A stretch of 64,000 nt of DNA from Solirubrobacteraceae bacterium (GTDB taxonomy: Bacteria > Actinomycetota > Thermoleophilia > Solirubrobacterales > Solirubrobacteraceae): assembly GCA_016463765.1 (NCBI GenBank), contig JAEMQS010000005.1, forward strand, positions 38,444 through 102,443, given 5' to 3'. Under the pieces are notes generated by a model. It searched no databases. It was not told the DNA's origin and saw nothing but the letters and a program-made list of their open reading frames with translations. Below, piece by piece: positions 15,607-24,264 of the stretch. Made by a program: the position numbers and the translations under genes. How positions within the stretch are numbered: position 1 is the first letter of the stretch; the number at the start of each line of letters is the position of its first letter.

Positions 15607-16716
15607 ATGAGCGACAACCGACTGCGGGCCATTGAGGCCCAGGGGCAGGCCGTGTGGATCGACAACCTCAATCGCGCGCTGCTGCGCGAGGGCGGGCTCC
15701 AGCAGCTCATCGACGAGGACGGCGTGTCCGGGGTGACGTCGAACCCCGCGATCTTCCAGAAGGCGATGGGCGGCAGCGACCGGTACGACGACGATTACCG
15801 CGAGGCGCTGGCCGACACGCAGGACCCGCGTGAGATCTTCTTCCGCCTGGCCCTGTCGGACATCCGCGCCGCGTGTGATCTGCTGCGCGGGGTCTACGAC
15901 GCGACGGACGCGCAGGACGGCTACGTGTCCTTCGAGCTGCCGCCGGAGCTCGCAGACGACGCGCCCGGCTCGATCGAGGCCGCCGTGGACATCCACAGCC
16001 GGATCGACCGGCCGAACGTGCTCATCAAGGTGCCGGGCACGCCCGCGGGCGTCCTGGCCTTCGAGGAGCTCACCGCGCGTGGGATCTCGGTGAACGTCAC
16101 GCTGCTGTTCGCGGTCTCGCGGTACGAGGAGATCGCGAAGGCCTACATCTCCGGGCTGCAGCGCCGGTTCGACGCGGGGCAGGACATCGATCGGATCGCG
16201 TCGGTTGCCAGCTTCTTCGTCTCCCGGGTCGACACGAAGGTCGACGCGGCGCTCGACGGCCTGGGCCGCGCCGACCTGAAGGGCAAGGCCGCGGTCGCCA
16301 ACGCCCAGCTGGCGTACCAGTCGTTCCTGGAGATCTTCTCCGGCCCGCAGTGGGAGGCGCTCGCCGAGCGCGGCGCCAATGTCCAGCGCCCGCTGTGGGC
16401 CTCGACGGGCGTGAAGAACCCGGACTATCCCGACACGCTGTACGTCGACACGCTCATCGGCCCGGACACCGTCAACACGATGCCCGACGCCACGCTGGCC
16501 GCCGCCCGGGACCACGGCACCGCCGCCCGGACGGTGGACGCGGACTTCGCGGGAGCGCAGCAGATCATCAGCGACGTGCGTGCCGCCGGCGTGGATCTCG
16601 ATCACATCGCGCTCACCGAGCTCGTCGACGAGGGCGTGCAGCTCTTCGTCGACGCGTTCGACGCGCTCATCGCCTCGATCGGCGAGCGGGCCCGCGAGCT
16701 CGCGCCCGCCGGCTGA
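15607..16716 (+). CDS. tal: Transaldolase
   Basis: This 369-residue enzyme of the pentose phosphate pathway exchanges a three-carbon unit between sedoheptulose 7-phosphate and glyceraldehyde 3-phosphate. The Schiff-base lysine is K141 in NVLIKVPGTPAG. The N-terminal SGVTSNPAIFQKA and the RPLWASTGVKNPDYPDTLYV segment are family signatures. Its length matches the long actinobacterial type, which elsewhere sits with tkt and zwf; here it stands alone. ATG 15607 follows an AGGAGAA ribosome binding site at about 15595. Longer upstream frames are shadows across pcm. Confidence 0.95.
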   Translation: MSDNRLRAIEAQGQAVWIDNLNRALLREGGLQQLIDEDGVSGVTSNPAIFQKAMGGSDRYDDDYREALADTQDPREIFFRLALSDIRAACDLLRGVYDATDAQDGYVSFELPPELADDAPGSIEAAVDIHSRIDRPNVLIKVPGTPAGVLAFEELTARGISVNVTLLFAVSRYEEIAKAYISGLQRRFDAGQDIDRIASVASFFVSRVDTKVDAALDGLGRADLKGKAAVANAQLAYQSFLEIFSGPQWEALAERGANVQRPLWASTGVKNPDYPDTLYVDTLIGPDTVNTMPDATLAAARDHGTAARTVDADFAGAQQIISDVRAAGVDLDHIALTELVDEGVQLFVDAFDALIASIGERARELAPAG

Positions 16717-16725
16717 GCGCGGCCG

Positions 16726-17991
16726 TCAGCCGCCGAGGAGCTCGATCCCGCCCGCGGGGTCGCCCTCGGCGTGCACGGCCGGCGCGGCGTGCCCGAGGTC
16801 GACGTCGACCGGCACGTCGCCGGCTCCGGCGGCGGGCGCCGCTGAGGCCAGCGCGGTGTCCAGGGTCGCCAGGTACGGCGCCAGATACCGCCCGGCGATC
16901 TTGCTCGGCGGCCACCACAGCGCGTGCTCGGAGACGATCGACGCGGCCTCGCCCGCTCCGCCTGCGACGGCGGCGCGCAGCCACTTCGTCCCCGACCCGG
17001 TGAGCAGCATGCCGCGCAGCGTGGGCTTGAACGGCACGGTCGGCAGGCCCGTCACGCCGGCGTGGACGGCGATCGCCTGCGCCACGGCATCGGCCTGCTG
17101 CGCGGCGATCCCGCCCTGCTTGATGGGGAACGACGTCCCGTCGCCCGCGGCCCACACGTTGCGGACACCCACGACGGCGCAGGTGTCGTCGATGGGCAGG
17201 AACCCGTGCTCGGCGGCGGGCAGCCCCTCGATGGGGCGTCCGGCGAGGGTCGGGAGCGCGACGATGCGGTCGGCCTCGAACGACCCGTCGGCCGGGGTGA
17301 AGCGGACCGTCCGGCTGTCCGGGATCTCGGCGTAGCGGCCGAGGTGGACCTGGACGCCCGCCTCGTCGAGGAGCGCGGCGACCGCGTCGCTCGCGGTCAC
17401 GCCGAAGACGCCGAGCGGGCGGTCCTCGGGCGTGACGAGCGAGATCTCCACGTCGCGCAGCGACAGCGACCGTGCGCGCTCGGCGGTCATGAGCGCCAGC
17501 TCGTACAGCGGCAGCGGCCAGGCCGCCCCGGGCGGGACGACGAACGCGATCCGGCGCAGGTAGCCGCCCTCGAGGTCCTGCAGCAGCCCGTGCACGGCCT
17601 CCGCATCGGGGCCGCCGCGAAACGTCGTGGCGTGCGGGTACGCGGGCTCCGGCTTGGCCCCGAGCGCGACGACGAGCGCCTCGTAGGCCAGTTCGTCGCC
17701 CTGGCCGGTGTGCACGACCTGCCGCGCCGGGTCGACCGCCGCGAGCGTGCCGGCGTGCAGCGTGGCGCGCACGTCGCGGGCGACGCGCTCAAGGGGATAT
17801 CGATGTGCGGTGGGCCGCGCGAACGGCTCCTGGACGGTCCAGGGGCGCACGGTGAACTCGGTGTCGGGCGTCAACAGCGTCGCGTCGACCCGATCGCCGG
17901 CGAGGTCGCGGAGGGCCAGCAGTGCCTCGATGCCGGCGACACCGCCGCCGGCGACGAGCACCTTCAGAGGGGGCTGGGCAGGGTCGCTCAT
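16726..17991 (-). CDS. FAD-dependent pyridine nucleotide-disulfide-type oxidoreductase (NDH-2/SQR-like)
   Basis: The protein has 421 residues. The N-terminus has the FAD dinucleotide motif LVAGGGVAGIEALLAL, and near residues 265-290 is the second FAD segment VRNVWAAGDGTSFPIKQGG. The layout resembles type II NADH dehydrogenases and sulfide:quinone reductases, which feed electrons to quinone at the inner membrane face. The cysteine pair of true SQRs is absent, as is a clear amphipathic C-terminal anchor. The electron donor and acceptor are therefore open. It is divergent from the response regulator gene. Confidence 0.75.
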   Translation of the reverse strand: MSDPAQPPLKVLVAGGGVAGIEALLALRDLAGDRVDATLLTPDTEFTVRPWTVQEPFARPTAHRYPLERVARDVRATLHAGTLAAVDPARQVVHTGQGDELAYEALVVALGAKPEPAYPHATTFRGGPDAEAVHGLLQDLEGGYLRRIAFVVPPGAAWPLPLYELALMTAERARSLSLRDVEISLVTPEDRPLGVFGVTASDAVAALLDEAGVQVHLGRYAEIPDSRTVRFTPADGSFEADRIVALPTLAGRPIEGLPAAEHGFLPIDDTCAVVGVRNVWAAGDGTSFPIKQGGIAAQQADAVAQAIAVHAGVTGLPTVPFKPTLRGMLLTGSGTKWLRAAVAGGAGEAASIVSEHALWWPPSKIAGRYLAPYLATLDTALASAAPAAGAGDVPVDVDLGHAAPAVHAEGDPAGGIELLGG

Positions 17992-18073
17992 AGCCTCAGG
18001 CTACGCCGCGGACCCGACCTTCACCACCCGTCACGGGTCGCCACGTCCGACCGCGCCGGATATGTTGCTCGGC

Positions 18074-18727
18074 GTGAGCGACGGAGAACAGGCTGACCGG
18101 CTGCGCCTCGTCCTGGCCGACGACCATGCCGTCGTGCGGGCGGGATTGAAGCTGCTGCTCGACAGCGAGCCCGATTTCGAGGTCGTCGCCGAGGCCGGGA
18201 ATGTCGAGGACGCACTGCGCCAGGTGCGTGCCCACCGGCCGGACGTCCTGGTGCTCGATCTCAACATGCCCGGGGACCCGAGTCTTCCGGCGATCCCGAA
18301 GGTCGCGGAGATCAACGAGGCCACTGCGGTCGTCGTCCTGACGATGCAGGACGACACCGCGTTCGCGCGGGAGGCACTGCGCGGCGGTGCAAAGGGCTAC
18401 GTCCTGAAGGACGCCGCCGACGGAGAGCTGGCACAGGCGGTGCGCGCGGCGGCAGAGGGTGGCACCTACCTCAACCCGTCGCTCGGCGCGCGGCTGGCCG
18501 CCGAGCCGCCGACGCCGACCGGGCCGCCGGACGACCTCACCGAGCGCGAAGTCGAGGTGCTGCGCCTCATCGCCCTGGGCCACACGAACGCCGAGATCGC
18601 GGGCCAGCTCTACCTGAGCGTCCGCACCGTGGAGAGCCACCGCGCCCACATCCAGCAGAAGCTGCGCCGGTCGACCCGGGCCGAGCTCGTGCGGTACGCG
18701 CTCGATCACGGGCTCGTCGAGCAGTAG
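18074..18727 (+). CDS. LuxR/NarL-type response regulator
   Basis: This protein has 217 residues from GTG 18074; an in-frame ATG at 18062 would add four residues. The receiver domain spans about 8-125 with acidic pair DD near residue 16, phospho-acceptor Asp in LVLDLNMPG, and conserved Lys in GYVLKDAAD. The LuxR-type HTH (about 150-215) has LTEREVEVLRLIALGHTNAEIA and VRTVESHRAHIQQKL. No histidine kinase gene adjoins it, so it is an orphan regulator in this window. The divergent FAD oxidoreductase or the following universal stress protein could be targets. Confidence 0.9.
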   Translation: MSDGEQADRLRLVLADDHAVVRAGLKLLLDSEPDFEVVAEAGNVEDALRQVRAHRPDVLVLDLNMPGDPSLPAIPKVAEINEATAVVVLTMQDDTAFAREALRGGAKGYVLKDAADGELAQAVRAAAEGGTYLNPSLGARLAAEPPTPTGPPDDLTEREVEVLRLIALGHTNAEIAGQLYLSVRTVESHRAHIQQKLRRSTRAELVRYALDHGLVEQ

Positions 18728-18749
18728 CCGCGGGGCCTATGCTGCGGCC

Positions 18750-19211
18750 ATGTCCGACCGCCATCCCGTCTTCGTCGTCGGTTACGACGCGTCACCTCCG
18801 GCCAACGCCGCGCTGGCCCACGCCGCAGCGCTCGGGCACGGGGGCCGCATCGTCGTCGTCCACGCCCACGAACCGGCGCCCAAGCAGCTCGACGAGCGCT
18901 GGCGCGCTGTTCTCGCCGCCGATCAGGAGGCGCGCAGCCAGGCGGTCCTCGACGGGCTGCCCGAGGACATCGCGGCACGCCTGAGCGACATCGCGTGGGA
19001 GACCATGTCCGTCGACGGGCCGCCGTGCCCGGCGCTGTGCCGCGTCGCGGCCGAGCAGGACGCCGACGCGATCGTGATCGGCACCCACGGCTACGGCCGG
19101 CTCGGCGCGATGCTCGGCTCGGTGGCGCACGCCCTGCTGCGCGAGGCCGACCGCCCCGTCGTGGTCATCCCGCCGCGCGCCGTCGAGCGCGTCGGGGCCG
19201 CGGCGCAGTAG
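18750..19211 (+). CDS. Universal stress protein (UspA family)
   Basis: This 153-residue single-domain Usp starts FVVGYDASPPANAALAHA and ends with the nucleotide-binding segment GTHGYGRLGAMLGSVAHALL. That segment has 8 rather than the usual 9 residues between its second and third glycines. ATP binding is likely but not certain. TATGCT (18738-18743) lies 6 nt before the ATG, consistent with a leaderless mRNA. It follows the response regulator by 22 bp and may be co-regulated. Confidence 0.88.
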   Translation: MSDRHPVFVVGYDASPPANAALAHAAALGHGGRIVVVHAHEPAPKQLDERWRAVLAADQEARSQAVLDGLPEDIAARLSDIAWETMSVDGPPCPALCRVAAEQDADAIVIGTHGYGRLGAMLGSVAHALLREADRPVVVIPPRAVERVGAAAQ

Positions 19212-19372
19212 CTCGCGGGGCTCGGGGTCGGGTTCCGGCCCCCTGTCCGTAGTCGCCCGCGAGCGACACCCGCGCGACTCCGCGAACCACTGCGGGCGTG
19301 TCCCGATGTGTGCCGGTCTGCCCGGGCGTACGGTCGAGGTCCGACCGCGAACCACGCTCCCGGAGGCCCTTG

Positions 19373-19570
19373 ATGCACAACGACGACCGGACCGAAATGC
19401 GTTTCCTCGGGGCCTTCTACGGCCTCATCGGACTGCTGCTGGCGGTGTTCATCTTCGTGATGCTGGCCGGCGCCCACCTGATGTCCCTCGCGCTGATCGT
19501 CGTCCCGCTGTTCATCGCGATGGCCGCACTGTGGCTTGCCGTCCCTGACCACGGCGGCCCGCACCGCTGA
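19373..19570 (+). CDS. Small two-helix membrane protein, unknown
   Basis: This 65-residue protein has two hydrophobic helices (about 11-32 and 37-57) joined by a short turn, and charged ends. ATG 19373 has GGAGG at 19362-19366 as ribosome binding site. I do not recognise the family. It stands alone between the universal stress protein and the converging MocR gene, so context gives no hint. Confidence 0.6.
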   Translation: MHNDDRTEMRFLGAFYGLIGLLLAVFIFVMLAGAHLMSLALIVVPLFIAMAALWLAVPDHGGPHR

Positions 19571-19573
19571 CGC

Positions 19574-21058
19574 TCAGCTGAGCGGGAAGGCCTGACGCGC
19601 CCGGCGTTCGGCGCCCACCGCCCGGATCGCCTGGGCGAGGCGCCGGACACCGGTCTCGATCGCGTCGGGCTCGACGTAGCCGTACGCGAGCCGCACCATC
19701 GTCGACGCGGGCGGCCCGGACGTCAGCGCGCTTCCGGGGACGACCGACACCCCGCAGCGCTCTGCTTCGGCGAGCAGCGTGCGGTCATCGAGGTCGGCAT
19801 CGAGCGTCACGAGGATCGACGAGCCGCCCTGCGGCTCCGTCCAGCGCGCCACTGGCCGCAGGTGCCGGTCCAGGGCATCGAGCATGAGGTCGCGCCCGCG
19901 CAGGTACTCGTCCCGGATCCGCGCGAGGTGCTCCGGATAGTCGCCTGCCGCGAGGAGCCGGGCCGCGGCGTGCTGGGTGAGGGTGGGGGAGTGCAGGTCG
20001 TCGCTGTGCTTGGTCAGCGCGAGCCGCTCGATCATGTCGCCGCTCGCGCGCATCCAGCCGAGGCGCAGCCCGCCGCCGAGCGTCTTGGAGAACGATCCGA
20101 CGGTGATGACGTGTGCAGGCGCGAGGTCGCGGAGCGGCCCGGGGTCGTCACCGCCGAAGCGCAGTTCGGCCCAGACCTCGTCGTCGATGATGAAGAACGC
20201 GTGCCGCCGGGCGAGTTCCACGAGCCGCTCGGCACGCGCGGGGCTGAGGTCATAGCCCGTCGGGTTCTGCAGCCGCGCCTGGAGGAACACGGCACGAAGA
20301 TCCTCGCGGACGGCGATGCGGGCGAGTTCGTCGACGTCGATCCCGTCCTCGTCGACCGGGATCGGGATCATCCGCGCCCCGACCTGGCGGAGCACCTCGA
20401 CGGTGCCCATGAACGTCGGGGACTCCACGGCGACCGCCTCGCCCGGGCGGATCAACGCGCGGGCGGCGAGCGACAGCCCCTGCATGGCGCCGTTGACGAC
20501 CATGACGTCGTCAGGCTCCTCGCCCTGGAGGTGGGCCAGCTGCTCGCGGAACGCGGGAACGCCCTCGATCGGGCCGTACTGCAGCGCACCCGCCCCGAGA
20601 TCCTCCAGGGCGTCCGCGGTGTGGCGTGCCCAGAGGGCGTCCGGGAGCATGCGCGTCGGCGGATAGCCGACCGCGAGCGGGATGAGCCCGGGGTCGGATG
20701 CGGCGTCGTACGCGCTGCTCGCGGCGCGCGTGTAGGCGCTCGGGGTCGTGGGGGGCAGGACGTAGCGCTGCCACTCGGGCTCGTCGGCCGGCGCGTCGAC
20801 GGTGCGAGGGTCGCGGACGAACGTCCCGGCACCCACCCGGGCGGTGACCTGGCCGTGCTCGCGCATCCGGCGGTAGGCGCGAACGGCCGTGAGGTGGTTG
20901 ACGCCGACGATCTCGGCGATCTCGCGGGTGGCGGGCAGGCGGTCGCCCGGCGCAAGCTCCCCGGACGCGATCGCGGCGCTGATCACGTCGATGATCTGCT
21001 GCGTCACGGACCGATCTGCGGTCCGGTTGATGTCCTTCAATGCATCGGTGTATGACAT
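19574..21058 (-). CDS. MocR/PdxR-type regulator: GntR wHTH fused to PLP aminotransferase domain
   Basis: The protein has 494 residues. The N-terminal winged helix (about 8-78) has ISAAIASGELAPGDRLPATR and TAVRAYRRMREHGQV, typical of GntR. The C-terminal fold-type I domain has the PLP lysine in ITVGSFSKTLGGGLRLGW and the substrate Arg segment near the end. Known MocR proteins control vitamin B6, GABA or taurine genes, sensing PLP or a PLP adduct. The likely target is the divergent unknown gene at 21126, whose start region mirrors its own. ATG 21058 (MSYTDAL) is chosen; upstream in-frame ATG 21136 would run through the control region. Confidence 0.88.
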   Translation of the reverse strand: MSYTDALKDINRTADRSVTQQIIDVISAAIASGELAPGDRLPATREIAEIVGVNHLTAVRAYRRMREHGQVTARVGAGTFVRDPRTVDAPADEPEWQRYVLPPTTPSAYTRAASSAYDAASDPGLIPLAVGYPPTRMLPDALWARHTADALEDLGAGALQYGPIEGVPAFREQLAHLQGEEPDDVMVVNGAMQGLSLAARALIRPGEAVAVESPTFMGTVEVLRQVGARMIPIPVDEDGIDVDELARIAVREDLRAVFLQARLQNPTGYDLSPARAERLVELARRHAFFIIDDEVWAELRFGGDDPGPLRDLAPAHVITVGSFSKTLGGGLRLGWMRASGDMIERLALTKHSDDLHSPTLTQHAAARLLAAGDYPEHLARIRDEYLRGRDLMLDALDRHLRPVARWTEPQGGSSILVTLDADLDDRTLLAEAERCGVSVVPGSALTSGPPASTMVRLAYGYVEPDAIETGVRRLAQAIRAVGAERRARQAFPLS

Positions 21059-21135
21059 TGTGTGACCTCGACTGCCGGGCGATACTGGCGGAAGTGTACC
21101 ACTGAAACCCGCCCGGAGGAACCCTATGTCATACA
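21049..21135. promoter_or_regulatory. Mirror-image start regions of the divergent MocR and unknown genes
   Basis: TGTATGACAT (21049-21058) and ATGTCATACA (21126-21135) are exact reverse complements. Each covers the first ten bases of one divergent coding sequence, so both proteins begin Met-Ser-Tyr. The 67 bp between hold both promoters. MocR regulators usually bind repeated sites near such starts and repress themselves, so these could be operator half-sites. Chance similarity of two start codons plus two codons is the alternative. Confidence 0.4.
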
Positions 21136-21458
21136 ATCATGAAGTGTCAGACCTCCCGGCCCCCGAGCTCGTCCTCCGGGTGGCCCGCGCCGACGACCCT
21201 GGCGGCAGGTCCGACGTGACGCGTCTGGCCGCGCTCGACTCCGCCGCGGTGCCGCCGGGGCCGTACGTCATCGCCTCGCTGGGGGACCGAGCCATCGCCG
21301 CGCGCTCGCTCAGCACGGGCGCGACGGTCGCCGATCCCTTCACCCGGACGGCCGACGTGCTGCCGATGCTCGAACTCCGGGCCGATCAGCTCCAGCGAGC
21401 CTCGCTCGTCGCCCGTCCCGGCCGGCTGTGGCGGCGCATCGGCGTGCGCACGACGTGA
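21126..21458 (+). CDS. Unknown 110-residue protein divergent from MocR regulator
   Basis: This is a small soluble protein without signal peptide, membrane helix or cysteines. The central part (PGPYVIASLGDRAIAARSLS) looks like a beta-rich patch, and the end is basic (GRLWRRIGVRTT). I do not recognise a family. Its divergent placement opposite a MocR regulator is the arrangement usual for a controlled target gene. The ATG at 21126 lies in the mirror repeat and is preceded by GGAGGAA at 21115-21121 as ribosome binding site. Confidence 0.6.
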   Translation: MSYNHEVSDLPAPELVLRVARADDPGGRSDVTRLAALDSAAVPPGPYVIASLGDRAIAARSLSTGATVADPFTRTADVLPMLELRADQLQRASLVARPGRLWRRIGVRTT

Positions 21459-21503
21459 CGCATCAGATCGGGTAGGGGCGGGCGGCGGTAGGCTGCCCGC
21501 CCC

Positions 21504-22013
21504 ATGTCGGCCACGTTCCGTGATTCCGAACTGCCTGAGGCCACCCGCATCGGCCGCAACATGCAGGCCGCGGTCTACGGGACGATCCTCACCCTCTCGC
21601 TGGTCGCCGTCTCCTCGGAGTACCAGGATCAGCCTCTGCGGGTCGCCGGCAGCGTCCTGGCCACGCAGTTCATCTTCTACATCGCCCATGTGTACGCCGG
21701 CCAGCTGGGTATCCGGCTCGAGACTCGTCACCCCGTCTCGCGCCAGCAGCTGCGCGAGGTCATGCGCGAGGAATGGCCGCTGCTGGCCGCGGCGGGGCCC
21801 CCGTGCGTCGCGCTGCTGCTCGGCGGACTCGACGTCATCGGCTACGACCTGGCCGTCGACCTCGCGCTCGGCGTCGGGGTGACGACGCTCGTGCTGTACG
21901 GCGTGCGGCTCGGCCGCGCCGAGCAGCGCACATGGCCGGGCGTCGCGATGACCGCGGCGGTCAACGGCGCGCTCGGCCTCATCATCGTGGTCCTCAAGAT
22001 CGTCGTCCACTGA
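21504..22013 (+). CDS. Four- to five-helix membrane protein, unknown
   Basis: The protein has 169 residues with hydrophobic segments near 23-38, 46-68, 93-110, 115-133 and 147-168. The charged loop RLETRHPVSRQQLREVMREEW lies between the second and third. I do not recognise the family. TAGGCT (21489-21494) sits 9 nt before the ATG, so the mRNA may be leaderless. It precedes the S4-domain gene by 13 nt on the same strand. Confidence 0.65.
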   Translation: MSATFRDSELPEATRIGRNMQAAVYGTILTLSLVAVSSEYQDQPLRVAGSVLATQFIFYIAHVYAGQLGIRLETRHPVSRQQLREVMREEWPLLAAAGPPCVALLLGGLDVIGYDLAVDLALGVGVTTLVLYGVRLGRAEQRTWPGVAMTAAVNGALGLIIVVLKIVVH

Positions 22014-22026
22014 TTCGCCTGCCACC

Positions 22027-22401
22027 ATGTCCGGCGTGGACAGCGCACGGGTGGACCGGTGGCTCTGGGCGGTGCGGCTCTACAAGCCGCGATCGGCGGC
22101 GACCGATGCCTGCAAGGGCGGGCACGTGACGGTCAACGGACGACCGGCGAAGCCCGCGACGATGGTGCGTCCCGGCGATCGCGTCGAGGCGTACGCCGGT
22201 GGCCGCGAGCGAATCCTCGAGGTCGTCCAGGTCATCGAGAAGCGCGTCGGCGCCGCCGCCGCGGCCGAGTGCCTCGTCGACCACAGCCCGCCACCGCCGG
22301 CGCGGACCGAGGCGCCGGCGGACATGTTCGTCCGCGAGAAGGGCACCGGGCGCCCGACCAAGCGCGATCGCCGCGAGCTCGAGCGGCTGCGCCGCCAGTG
22401 A
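22027..22401 (+). CDS. S4-domain RNA-binding protein (HslR/Hsp15-like)
   Basis: This 124-residue protein has an S4 RNA-binding domain at about 6-60 (ARVDRWLWAVRLYKPRSAAT, then KGGHVTVNGRPAKP, GDRVEA). A basic C-terminal tail (RPTKRDRRELERLRRQ) follows. HslR-type proteins bind stalled 50S subunits carrying nascent chains. The next gene, an ABC-F ATPase, starts inside the stop codon (GTGA overlap), so two ribosome-associated factors are coupled here. That supports a ribosome rescue or assembly role. Confidence 0.88.
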   Translation: MSGVDSARVDRWLWAVRLYKPRSAATDACKGGHVTVNGRPAKPATMVRPGDRVEAYAGGRERILEVVQVIEKRVGAAAAAECLVDHSPPPPARTEAPADMFVREKGTGRPTKRDRRELERLRRQ

Positions 22402-24182
22402 GCGCCCGCAACCTCGTCAACCTGAAGTCCGTCGCCAAGGGCTACGGCAGCCGGTCGGTCCTCGAGGACGTGACGCTCGGGATCTCCGCGGGCGACCGCA
22501 TCGGGATCGTCGGTCGCAACGGCGACGGCAAGTCGACGCTGCTGAAGCTGATCTCCGGCGCCGAGGACGCCGATCGCGGCCAGGTGACCCGGACGAACGG
22601 GCTCGACGTCGCGGTCATCGCCCAGGGCGACGATCTCGACAGCGACCGCACGATCCGCGAGGAGCTGGTCGGCGGCCGCGCCGACCACGAGTGGGCCGCC
22701 GACAGCCGGTTTCGCACCGTGCTCGACGGGCTCCTCGGTGGGGTGGACGTCAGCCGGTTCCCGGACGGGATGGACACGCGGATCGGCCCCCTGTCCGGCG
22801 GCGAGCGGCGACGGATCGCCCTCGCCCAGCTGCTGCTCGACAACCCCGAGCTGCTGCTGCTCGACGAGCCGACGAACCACCTGGACGTCGAAGGTGTCGA
22901 CTGGCTGGCCCGTCACCTCGCCGCGCGGCGCGGGTCGCTCGTGGTCGTCACCCACGACCGCTGGTTCCTCGACGCGGTCTGCACCGCGACATGGGAGGTC
23001 GTCGACGGGGGCGTCCAGCAGTACGAGGGTGGGTACGCCGCGTACGTGCTGGCCCGCGCCGAGCGCGACCGCCAGGCGTCGGCGCGCGAGGACCGCCGCC
23101 AGCAGCTCATGCGCAAGGAGCTCGCCTGGCTGCGGCGCGGCCCGCCGGCGCGAACGGCGAAGCCGAAGTTCCGGATCGAGGCCGCGAACGCGCTGATCGC
23201 CGATGAGCCCGAGCCGCGCGACACCGTCGAGCTGCTGCGCTTCGCCACGTCGCGGCTGGGCGACAAGGTCCTCGACGCCGTCGACGTGAGCGTGCGATTC
23301 GGCGAGCGCGAGCTGCTGCGCGGCGTGACCTGGCGCCTGGGCCCCGGCGACCGTGTGGGCCTGGTGGGCGTCAACGGCTCGGGCAAGACGACCCTCATGA
23401 AGGTCCTCAGCGGGGCGCTGTCCCCGACCTCCGGTGAGGTCGACCGCGGGCAGACGGTGCGGCTGGCGTTCCTCTCGCAGGAGGCCGCGGAGATCCCGCC
23501 GGACGTCCGCGTGCTCGAATCGTTGGAGCAGGTCCGCGGGCGCACGACGACGAGCGACGGCCAGGAGCTCACGGCGTCGAAGCTGTGTGACCGCTTCGGC
23601 TTTCGCGGCGAGCGCGCGTGGACCCGGGTGCGCGAGCTGTCCGGCGGGGAGCGGCGGCGCCTGCAGCTCATGCGGCTGCTGATGGAGGAGCCCAACGTGC
23701 TGCTGCTCGACGAGCCGACCAATGATCTCGACATCGACACCCTCACCGCGCTCGAGGATCTGCTCGACGGCTGGCCGGGCACGCTGATCGTCGTGAGCCA
23801 CGACCGGTACTTCGTCGAGCGCGTGTGCGATGACGTCTACGCCCTCGGGACGGACGGCGGACTGCGCCACCTGCCGGGCGGCATCGACCAGTACCTCGAG
23901 CTGCGCCGCGCTTCGGCGGAAGCGCCCGAACCGGCCGCCACCGTTGCGACGAAGCCGCGGACGGGGCGCGACACCCACGCAGCGCGCAAGGAGGTCCAGC
24001 GCCTGGAACGAGCGCTCGAGAAGCTCGACGCGCGCCAGGCCGAGCTGTACGAGCAGATGGCCGCCGCGGCCACCGACCACGAGCGGCTGCGCGCGGTCCA
24101 GAGCGAACTCGACGAGCTCGCGACCGAACGCGAGCGGCTCGAGGCCTCCTGGCTCGAGACGTCCGAGCTTCTCGAGGCCTGA
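22398..24182 (+). CDS. ABC-F family ATPase (translation factor or target protection)
   Basis: The protein has 594 residues with two ABC cassettes and no membrane segments. Walker A is GRNGDGKST and GVNGSGKTT; signature motifs are LSGGERRRIALAQ and LSGGERRRLQLMR; Walker B is LLLLDEPTNHLD and VLLLDEPTNDLD. The interdomain linker contains KELAWLRRGPPARTAKPKFR. A C-terminal coiled coil (about 535-594, KEVQRLERALEKLDARQAEL) completes the Uup-like layout. Such proteins act at the ribosome in translation of difficult sequences, or in Uup's case ribosome and DNA processes. The GTG start overlaps the S4-gene stop. Confidence 0.92.
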   Translation: MSARNLVNLKSVAKGYGSRSVLEDVTLGISAGDRIGIVGRNGDGKSTLLKLISGAEDADRGQVTRTNGLDVAVIAQGDDLDSDRTIREELVGGRADHEWAADSRFRTVLDGLLGGVDVSRFPDGMDTRIGPLSGGERRRIALAQLLLDNPELLLLDEPTNHLDVEGVDWLARHLAARRGSLVVVTHDRWFLDAVCTATWEVVDGGVQQYEGGYAAYVLARAERDRQASAREDRRQQLMRKELAWLRRGPPARTAKPKFRIEAANALIADEPEPRDTVELLRFATSRLGDKVLDAVDVSVRFGERELLRGVTWRLGPGDRVGLVGVNGSGKTTLMKVLSGALSPTSGEVDRGQTVRLAFLSQEAAEIPPDVRVLESLEQVRGRTTTSDGQELTASKLCDRFGFRGERAWTRVRELSGGERRRLQLMRLLMEEPNVLLLDEPTNDLDIDTLTALEDLLDGWPGTLIVVSHDRYFVERVCDDVYALGTDGGLRHLPGGIDQYLELRRASAEAPEPAATVATKPRTGRDTHAARKEVQRLERALEKLDARQAELYEQMAAAATDHERLRAVQSELDELATERERLEASWLETSELLEA

Positions 24183-24264
24183 GCACCTGGCGGATTCCGT
24201 GGGCGGCGCCGGTACGCTCGTGCCCGCCGAAGCCTGACCTGCTCGGGGACGAGAGGAGAGCCGG

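Noticed and set aside
19571..19584. Palindrome CGCTCAGCTGAGCG between the small membrane protein and MocR stops
   Set aside because: It has no loop and no T-run, and part of it codes for the MocR C-terminus, so a terminator role is not supported.
22080..24080. Antisense open frame of 666 codons across the ABC-F gene
   Set aside because: The ABC-F gene has all family motifs on the plus strand; the opposite frame is a GC shadow without any domain.
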